The notes beneath the pieces are model-generated. The model searched no databases. It worked only from the letters and a program-made list of their open reading frames with translations, and had not been told where the DNA came from. A stretch of DNA of 64,000 bases from Saccharolobus shibatae B12 (GTDB lineage: Archaea; Thermoproteota; Thermoprotei_A; Sulfolobales; Sulfolobaceae), in the NCBI RefSeq assembly GCF_019175345.1, contig NZ_CP077717.1, forward strand, positions 1,650,001 through 1,714,000. The letters run 5' to 3'. Positions 58,188 through 64,000 of the stretch are shown in pieces (position 1 is the first letter of the stretch; each line of letters begins with the position of its first letter). The translations under genes were made by a program, and so were the position numbers.

Positions 58188-58595
58188 GTGGACTTCAAAA
58201 ACTTCCCTTGGACGCATTATAACGTTAAATTCGCAATACTTTTCGGTTCAAGGGTTACTGGAAAGGTTATCAAAGGGGACTGGGATCTGGCAGTATACTT
58301 CTCAGAATTTAAACTGGAGTATTTATCCGATCTAATTTATGTGCTCTCAAGATATTTAAAAGTTAAGGAGGATATGATTGACGTAGTACCTTTAAATTTC
58401 TTCGAGAATTTGCCTTGTGTATTAATCCTTGAAATACTGAATAAAGGCAAAGTAGTATTTTACGATAATAAGGATTTTTACGCAAGACAGTGGTTAAGGA
58501 TGAGGAACATCTGCCTAGACTTTATGATAGACTATGAAAAACTAAATTTACATGAAACTCAAATAAGGGCGGTGAGGAGGTTATTGGAGTTATAA
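58188..58595 (+). CDS. mntA: MNT nucleotidyltransferase, antitoxin of a HEPN/MNT pair
   Basis: 135 residues from GTG 58188. The minimal nucleotidyltransferase signature is ILFGSRVTGK to GDWDLAVYF: Gly20-Ser21, nine residues, then Asp31-x-Asp33. The third carboxylate is probably the Asp in DMIDVVPL. In characterised MntA-HepT systems the antitoxin adds AMP to a Tyr of the toxin; the matching toxin motif is present downstream. The gene runs into the HEPN frame. Confidence 0.85.
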   Translation: MDFKNFPWTHYNVKFAILFGSRVTGKVIKGDWDLAVYFSEFKLEYLSDLIYVLSRYLKVKEDMIDVVPLNFFENLPCVLILEILNKGKVVFYDNKDFYARQWLRMRNICLDFMIDYEKLNLHETQIRAVRRLLEL

Positions 58596-58963
58596 AATCG
58601 TTACTTGAAACACTAAGTGAATACACTAAGAAGTTAGAGGAATTAACGTTAGATGATTGGAGGAGCTTTTACGCTGGGATATACTTACTCCAGTCCCAAG
58701 CACAAGCTTTAATAGACATTGTGCAAAGAGGATGTTCAGAACTTGGACTTAAGGCAGAAGGTTATATAGAGTCGGGTAGAAAGTTAATGGAGGAAGGGAT
58801 AATAAATGAAGAAGAGTTCGAGTTCTATAGACGTGTAGTAAGCTTTAGGAATATTGCGATCCACGAATATGTGTCAGTTAACTTAGAAATAGTTAAAAGG
58901 ATAATAGTCGGGAAGGAATTCGAGAAAGTTTATAGACTAGCGTTAAAATTATCGAGGAGTTAA
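58592..58963 (+). CDS. hepT: HEPN toxin of the HEPN/MNT pair, without a canonical start codon
   Basis: About 123 residues if read from ATA 58592 (IKSLLETLSEYTKKLEELT...). The motif RNIAIHEY (R86, H91, Y93) is the R-X4-H-X-Y of HepT RNases and of AMPylation by MntA. The frame is open from 58556 but has no ATG, GTG or TTG before GTG 58721, which would remove the first 43 residues. GAGGAGG at 58574-58580 is a good ribosome site for a start at 58592, so either ATA/ATT is used or an ATG has mutated and the toxin is silenced. Confidence 0.7.
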   Translation: MKSLLETLSEYTKKLEELTLDDWRSFYAGIYLLQSQAQALIDIVQRGCSELGLKAEGYIESGRKLMEEGIINEEEFEFYRRVVSFRNIAIHEYVSVNLEIVKRIIVGKEFEKVYRLALKLSRS

Positions 58964-59573
58964 AGAAAAGGGATATAGATCCTTAACGCTAACTTGGTCC
59001 CTAATCTTAAAGATAGGTAAGGGCTAAGGACCTACACTTGATCACAATTAAGAGGATTTTACACCAAGGACGAAATAATAAAAAATTCGTTAGAAATCAC
59101 AAGAGATGGAATGCAGAATATTTTGTACTTAATAACTTACCGTGGAGGTTTACTTTACCTACATATATAAAATATATAGGAGCATCACTAATTTGGGCAA
59201 AATTAAAAAATTATTGCATTATAATATCTAATATCTTAGAATAATATATTAAATGTAATTATAAAGAATAATATGGTTTACATTAATAAATATAACTATA
59301 CAGTTTCACAAAAACTTATCAAAAAATATAGCTAAACAAACCTTGTTATAGCAGATTCCTTAGAAACTACAACATAAATACAACAGATATTAAGTATTAA
59401 CTAACTCAAGTAATACATTAGCGTTTAATTCCATTCGACATAATGTTATCTCACTACGATTTCTTACTAATCTCATGAGTTGCCGTTTTATTTAACTTGG
59501 ATAATCTCATGACCCAAACACTATTCCTTAATTTTTCACGTTACGTCAAATTTATAACTTGTTATGGAATAAT
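58964..59573. other. Gene-free stretch of about 600 bases
   Basis: A 68-residue frame at 59038-59244 has no recognisable features and is probably not a gene. The rest is AT-rich. A TATA-like TTTATAAC at 59551-59558 precedes the Csa3-like gene. Confidence 0.45.
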
Positions 59574-60227
59574 ATGACTGTGGAAGGGAGTACACTAGTA
59601 TTTGGCTTAGGCTTTACCTCAGAGTACATAGTTAGGAGTATAACGGAAAGGGGAAGGGATAACATTGATGAAGTTGTGCTTATTGGAGTGTTTAACATTG
59701 ACGACTTTAGGAGGAAGCAAGCGGATAATGCGTTAAATGATGTTAAGAAGTTTTTAGATATTATAAACGTGAAGTATAAGTGGAAGTACGTTGACGTTAG
59801 TAGGGACTTCGCCGAAATCCTCTATGAAGTTGCCAATGAGCTATCTGCTAAAAATAATATGGAGTTTTACTTGATTGGTGGTATGAGAATAATTAACTTC
59901 GTCTTGTACTATTACGCAATGTTAGCTAAAAGATTTGGGCTAAACGTTAGGGTTTTCAGTTATACAGAGGATATGTCCAAAAAGTACGAATTGCCGGTGG
60001 AAATTCCTAGAAGGCTAACTGATAGTGAGGCTGAAATCTTGAAACTGTTTAAGTTCGAGAACTCCATTGAGATTAGTATAATGGCTGATAGGCTTCAAAA
60101 AACTTTATCGACTATATCAAAACATGTTAGCGAGATGGAAGAGGATGGATTTTTGGAGTGTACAAAGACTAGGCCTAAAACTTGTAAGAAAACCGTTTTG
60201 GGTAGGATTGCTTTGACTTTCATTTAG
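59574..60227 (+). CDS. csa3: Csa3-like CARF/winged-helix regulator
   Basis: 217 residues from ATG 59574 (TTG 59559 also possible); TTTATAAC about 20 bases upstream suggests a leaderless message. The N-terminal CARF fold has LVFGLGFTSEYIVRSI and EFYLIGGMRIINFVLYYYAM, the nucleotide-binding loops. The C-terminal winged helix (LTDSEAEILKLF ... MADRLQKTLSTISKHVSEMEEDGFLE) is typical of Csa3 proteins. These bind cyclic oligoadenylate and regulate CRISPR genes. No cas genes or repeats lie in the window, so this copy is an orphan here. Confidence 0.85.
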   Translation: MTVEGSTLVFGLGFTSEYIVRSITERGRDNIDEVVLIGVFNIDDFRRKQADNALNDVKKFLDIINVKYKWKYVDVSRDFAEILYEVANELSAKNNMEFYLIGGMRIINFVLYYYAMLAKRFGLNVRVFSYTEDMSKKYELPVEIPRRLTDSEAEILKLFKFENSIEISIMADRLQKTLSTISKHVSEMEEDGFLECTKTRPKTCKKTVLGRIALTFI

Positions 60228-60625
60228 ATGATATAATTATATGACTTTTTCTTTTTCACTTCTTGTTATCGTAAGTATCGGCATTATTGTGTTAGATATC
60301 TCTTTATGCTTTTAACTAAGAAGAGTGGCTATCACTTTTTACCACGAAGAAGCTCAATTGTATCACTATTCTACTTGCCGTGTAATTTGCACTCCTTAAC
60401 CTTATTCATCCTTCATGATTCCACATCCCTCTCATTATTATAACTTGTGTAAAAATCTTTCAAAGAGACCCTACTATTATGATGAAAATCAGTTAGCATA
60501 TTATCACAATCTAGTCAACAATTCCCACATTTCTATAAATTAAGTTGACTGTTATATCAAACTAATGGTAATTATCTCTTGATAAATTGCATTTTAAAAT
60601 ACCTTACTTAAACAGATGAAAATAG
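60228..60625. other. Convergent intergenic region
   Basis: About 400 bases without a supported gene. T-rich GACTTTTTCTTTTTC at 60242 is a likely terminator for the Csa3-like gene. The rest shows nothing. Confidence 0.4.
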
Positions 60626-61684
60626 CTACTTCTTATCAGATCTTGTTCTACTCACTATTTTGGTAAATCCCTCTTCGAAGGTCTCCTTTAACTTATGTAA
60701 AGTTATTGACCACTCATTATCCTTTGTGAAGTGCTCATAAGGTATGGAAGCTGCTAATACGTACTTGTGAGGCGGTGATAATGGGTGAAGATAGATTTCA
60801 TGAATGAATTTGTACTGAAAAGCTAAGGAGTTCACGAATTCTATTATTGGATATAACATATGCCTTTGACCTACAATAATCGCGTAAATCTTGTCGTTGT
60901 GCAAATAAGATACTCTTAAAAGCGTCACAATCCTACTCAACTCCCTAACAATATCCTCGTTAATGTCATTTACGACTAGCGTCATTCTGAAATCTAGATT
61001 GCCTAAATAAGTGAAGAATGCGTCAACCAAACCCTTACCAACAACGTGATTAAAATAATGATCTACCACTTCATCTGTTGAAATATCCAAAGACTTAGCG
61101 ATCTCATCCCATGACCTCAAAGGATCCGCTTGTTTCTTTCCCAGTGTATAAAGGTCAATCCAGTCTGGTTTAAAATCATCTGTCAGATCAGGTAACTGAA
61201 ACGGTTCTCTAGGCTTATCCAATATGACCTTTTCAAAGGTTAAAGTATCGAAATTAAACGTTGAGTAATCAACTGGGTAAACCTCCCTCTTATACTCCAA
61301 GTAAGTCTTATAGTCACTAACTAGTTGCCTCTCGTTCATCAACTCCAAAATTTGAACAAAATCCCACCTACCCTTAAGATATACAATGTCTAGAATTATA
61401 GTATTGTTCCTCAAAGCATCTCTTAATGACGCCATTATCAAACCATCAAGTAAATAGTAGAAATCTTTAGTTCCAAGGCTGAAATCCTTCAATTTAATGA
61501 TGGTGTGAAAGAGTGATAAGCCTAGGGAGGAAAACCTCGGTGTTGGAGCTACTAGTACCTTAAGCTTTGAAAGTACATCCTTCACGTTTTCTACCCCAGT
61601 TAATTCACTCAATAACTCGTAATTGTGATCACCAAACCTCTGAACGTAATATAAAAGTTTTGCCAATTTTGTTGAATCAGTCAT
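60626..61684 (-). CDS. Putative HTH DNA-binding protein, tandem paralog 1
   Basis: 352 residues, no family recognised. The N-terminus KLLYYVQRFGDHNYELLSELTGVENVKDVLSKL looks like a winged-helix reader with a helix-turn-helix near 15-40. A second HTH-like segment SWDEIAKSLDISTDEVVDHYFNHV lies near 195-220. No membrane segments. The paralog at 62112-63203 is similar along the whole length. Two HTHs and a shared upstream sequence suggest DNA-binding regulators that may act on their own promoters. Confidence 0.7.
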   Translation of the reverse strand: MTDSTKLAKLLYYVQRFGDHNYELLSELTGVENVKDVLSKLKVLVAPTPRFSSLGLSLFHTIIKLKDFSLGTKDFYYLLDGLIMASLRDALRNNTIILDIVYLKGRWDFVQILELMNERQLVSDYKTYLEYKREVYPVDYSTFNFDTLTFEKVILDKPREPFQLPDLTDDFKPDWIDLYTLGKKQADPLRSWDEIAKSLDISTDEVVDHYFNHVVGKGLVDAFFTYLGNLDFRMTLVVNDINEDIVRELSRIVTLLRVSYLHNDKIYAIIVGQRHMLYPIIEFVNSLAFQYKFIHEIYLHPLSPPHKYVLAASIPYEHFTKDNEWSITLHKLKETFEEGFTKIVSRTRSDKK

Positions 61685-62111
61685 AGATATAATAGATGTA
61701 GTTTATACATAAAAAGTAATTGTTCAAAATGTTAAAAGTGTTCAATATCACTCTTTTTATGTGTAGAAAGTTCTGATTATAAAAAGGCGTTGGTTGGACA
61801 TTAATATCGTTATGGGTAATAGAAGACTTCTCGTTAAAAGGAAGCTCTTCTCTTGAGACTCTTGTGGAAAGAGAAGTTCATTTTATTAGCTTGATAAGCA
61901 AAAACATTTTTAGTAGTTTACTGATGTTCCATGGCATTTTCATTGCTCTTTTTTTCTAGAGGAAATTAGAAGTAATTAATATCGTTTATAGATGACAACA
62001 ACTTACTTTCAAATCTATCTTTACAACTAAATGCCGAGTAGCTCTTTACTTACCATAAGGTTCAAGTGTTTATATACTGCCTTTGAATCGAGGACTATTC
62101 TTCTGAGGAAT
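61685..62111. other. Gap between paralogs, with promoter repeats
   Basis: No gene seen. ACATAAAAAG (near 61706) and CTTTTTATGT (near 61752) form an inverted repeat, and AGTGTTCAATATCACT is an inner near-palindrome. T-rich bases near 61940-61960 may end the upstream paralog's message. Confidence 0.45.
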
Positions 62112-63203
62112 TTACAGCTTAGATCTTTCACTTAATATTCTGTTCAACTCTTTCTCGAAGTTGTCCTTTAATTCGCGTAAAGTTATTGACCACTTGTTAT
62201 CTTTTGTGAAGTGTTCGTAAGGTATCGATGAGGATATTACATATCTCATGGGTGGGGATAAGGGGTGAACGTAAACTTCGTAAGCGAAGTTGTATTTAGA
62301 AGATAAAGAGTTGATGAAATCCAAAATTGAAACTAACATGTGATTTTGCCCAACAATAAACGCATAAATCTTATCGTTATGTAAATAAGATATTCTTAAA
62401 AGCGTAACAATCCTACTCAATTCCCTAGCAATCTCCTCATTAGTATCGTTTACGATCAACGACATTCTAAAGTCAGTCTTACCTAAATAAGTGTAAAACG
62501 CATCAACCAAACCCTTACCAACAACGTGATTAAAATAATGATCTACCACTTCATCTGTTGAAATATCCAAAGACTTAGCGATCTCGTCCCAATTCATTAG
62601 AGGGTCTTCTTGTTTCTTACCCAGTGTATAAAGGTCAATCCAGTCTGGTTTAAAACCATCAGTCAGATCAAGTAATTGGAAAGGCTCCCTAGGCTTATCC
62701 AGTATAGCCCTTTCGAAAGTCAAAGTCTCAAAATTGAACGTTGAGTAATCAACTGGGTAAACCTCTTTCTTATACTCCAAGTAAGTCTTATAATTACCAA
62801 TTAACCCCCTCTCGTTCATCATCTCTAAAATTTGAACAAAATCCCACCTACCCCTAGGAAAAACAACATCCAGAACTATCGTATCACTGGTTAAAACGTC
62901 CTTTAATGAGGCCATTATCATACCGTCAAGTAGGTAATAGAAGTCTAAGGGTTGAAGTTTAGAATCCTTTGACAGTTTGATAGTAGTATGAAAGAGTGAT
63001 AATCCTAAAGAATGAAATTTGGGAGACGGAATAACCAACACTTTAAGATTAGATAAGACATTCCCAACGTTTTCTATCCCAGTTAACTCACTCAATAACT
63101 CATAATTATGGTCACCAAACCTCTGAACATAATGCAATAATCTCGCAAGCTTTTGTACAACAGTGGAATCAATCATACTCAACATAATAAGTAGTGAGAA
63201 CAC
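62112..63203 (-). CDS. Putative HTH DNA-binding protein, tandem paralog 2
   Basis: 363 residues; family unrecognised, same architecture as paralog 1, with an N-terminal extension MFSLLIMLS that may not be translated (internal ATG at MIDSTV). HTH-like segments are KLARLLHYVQRFGDHNYELLSELTG and NWDEIAKSLDISTDEVVDHYFNHV. The DNA of this second segment is identical over 83 bases to that of paralog 1, more than the rest of the genes. Confidence 0.7.
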   Translation of the reverse strand: MFSLLIMLSMIDSTVVQKLARLLHYVQRFGDHNYELLSELTGIENVGNVLSNLKVLVIPSPKFHSLGLSLFHTTIKLSKDSKLQPLDFYYLLDGMIMASLKDVLTSDTIVLDVVFPRGRWDFVQILEMMNERGLIGNYKTYLEYKKEVYPVDYSTFNFETLTFERAILDKPREPFQLLDLTDGFKPDWIDLYTLGKKQEDPLMNWDEIAKSLDISTDEVVDHYFNHVVGKGLVDAFYTYLGKTDFRMSLIVNDTNEEIARELSRIVTLLRISYLHNDKIYAFIVGQNHMLVSILDFINSLSSKYNFAYEVYVHPLSPPMRYVISSSIPYEHFTKDNKWSITLRELKDNFEKELNRILSERSKL

Positions 63204-63240
63204 ATAAAAATAGTATCTTCAAAATTCTAAAAAGAGTTTA
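63204..63240 (-). promoter_or_regulatory. Upstream element shared by the two paralogs
   Basis: Minus strand: AGAATTTTGAAGATACTATT then TTTATGTG; before paralog 1 (61706-61735) AACATTTTGAACAATTACTT then TTTATGT. TTTTTATG is a candidate TATA box at the same distance from both starts. Confidence 0.4.
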
Positions 63241-63246
63241 ACATGC

Positions 63247-63387
63247 CTAATAAGTACCTGGTGCTTTTGATATCCCAGCATGTGTTACATGTAGTGCTGC
63301 TAGGATTAATGGTAGGGAAGCTGCTGCTATTATTATTGAATACCTTACTACTTGACTTGAGGCTAACGTGTACATGCTTACTTTCAT
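63247..63387 (-). CDS. Small membrane ORF, 46 residues
   Basis: Reads MKVSMYTLASSQVVRYSIII then AAASLPLILAALHVTHAGIS and ends KAPGTY. GAGGAAAA directly precedes the ATG. One clear membrane segment (about residues 17-34). It lies directly upstream of, and co-oriented with, paralog 2. Too short for family assignment; it may be a real small protein or the remains of a larger one. Confidence 0.4.
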   Translation of the reverse strand: MKVSMYTLASSQVVRYSIIIAAASLPLILAALHVTHAGISKAPGTY

Positions 63388-63717
63388 TTTTCCTCATGAT
63401 CACGAATTGCCATAATACTCATAAACGTAACTATTCTATGGGAAATTAAAATACAAAAGTGGTGAAAGTTAATTAAAAACTAAACAATAAAAGTTTACAG
63501 TGAATCACCAGTTCTAATTGAAAACTTTTCGAGATAGTCGAAAGGATAGTAGGGGGGTATTATGATAATTTTATTTGACAAAACTTCATGGTGTTATAGG
63601 TTCATTTCATCACACTCAGTATTAAGCGTTTTCCAACCGATCTAGGAATTGGGCTAATTTTCATGATCTCTCTTTTAAGTTTCCTTTCTTGTCTACAATT
63701 TACCAAGATGGCTAAAA
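63388..63717. other. Gene-free stretch
   Basis: About 330 bases. No supported frame; GTAGGGGGGTATTATGAT near 63550 is a G-rich run without clear function. Confidence 0.4.

Positions 63718-64000
<283 letters not shown>

Noticed and set aside
59038-59244. 68-residue frame between the HEPN and Csa3-like genes
   Set aside because: No ribosome site, no family features, ends in AT-rich DNA; probably chance.
59574-60227. Evidence of a CRISPR locus
   Set aside because: I looked for regularly spaced direct repeats on both sides of the Csa3-like gene and in the whole window and saw none; no cas genes either.
63243-63449. 68-residue plus-strand frame rich in Leu
   Set aside because: It is the antisense of the better-supported 46-residue minus-strand ORF and has repetitive Leu content typical of a shadow frame.

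Overview
The window looks like a chromosomal piece of a Sulfolobales archaeon (Saccharolobus/Sulfolobus type). The reasons are the low GC, short or absent leaders with TATA boxes about 25-30 bases before start codons, GGTGATTTA-type ribosome sites, pilin-like (class III) signal peptides on solute-binding proteins, an LSm gene, a Csa3-like CARF regulator, a PaREP1-like protein and many decayed crenarchaeal insertion sequences. Assignments come from reading the sequence; no database search was run. No tRNA, rRNA or CRISPR array was seen.

Layout. 1-1169: the 3' part of a thiamine-diphosphate enzyme. 1.2-6.9 kb: a solute-binding protein, a luciferase-like monooxygenase, then 2.4 kb of transposon debris. 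7-34 kb: genes of organic-acid or aromatic catabolism: SDR, amidase, two dihydroxyphthalate-decarboxylase-like proteins, a cyclase-family hydrolase, an ACMSD-type amidohydrolase, a methyltransferase, gentisate-dioxygenase-like bicupins, a tricarballylate-dehydrogenase-like flavoprotein, an M29/NicX-like metalloprotein, MFS carriers, one NitT/TauT-type ABC transporter (ATPase plus two permeases), a NiCoT metal carrier and three more binding proteins. 34-40 kb: alpha/beta hydrolase, second amidohydrolase, two MFS carriers. 40-49 kb: two small cupins and five subunits of xanthine-dehydrogenase-type molybdenum hydroxylases, with an LSm gene between. 49-54 kb: a probable meta-cleavage set (extradiol dioxygenase, FAH hydrolase, hydratase-like protein, dehydrogenase). 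54-58 kb: insertion-sequence debris around a DNA glycosylase, a sulfite-oxidase-fold protein and an IS6-like element. 58-64 kb: PaREP1, a HEPN/MNT toxin-antitoxin pair, a Csa3-like regulator, two tandem paralogous HTH proteins, a 46-residue membrane ORF and an incomplete nuclease.

How it fits together. Four secreted binding proteins probably share the single ABC transporter. Ring hydroxylation by molybdenum hydroxylases, ring opening by cupins, the M29/NicX-like protein and the extradiol dioxygenase, and downstream hydrolases and amidases would feed central metabolism. The set resembles an aerobic aromatic pathway and possibly an N-heteroaromatic one; the substrate is inferred, not shown.

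Mobile DNA. Two families of short terminal-inverted-repeat elements (about 185-200 and 118-132 bases) recur; their sizes and sequences fit what I remember of the Sulfolobus MITEs SM2 (ISC1217-related) and SM3 (ISC1058-related). Transposase relics matching both parents are present. The most unusual structure is a conserved promoter plus signal-peptide cassette that is nearly identical in three binding-protein genes whose secreted parts have diverged.
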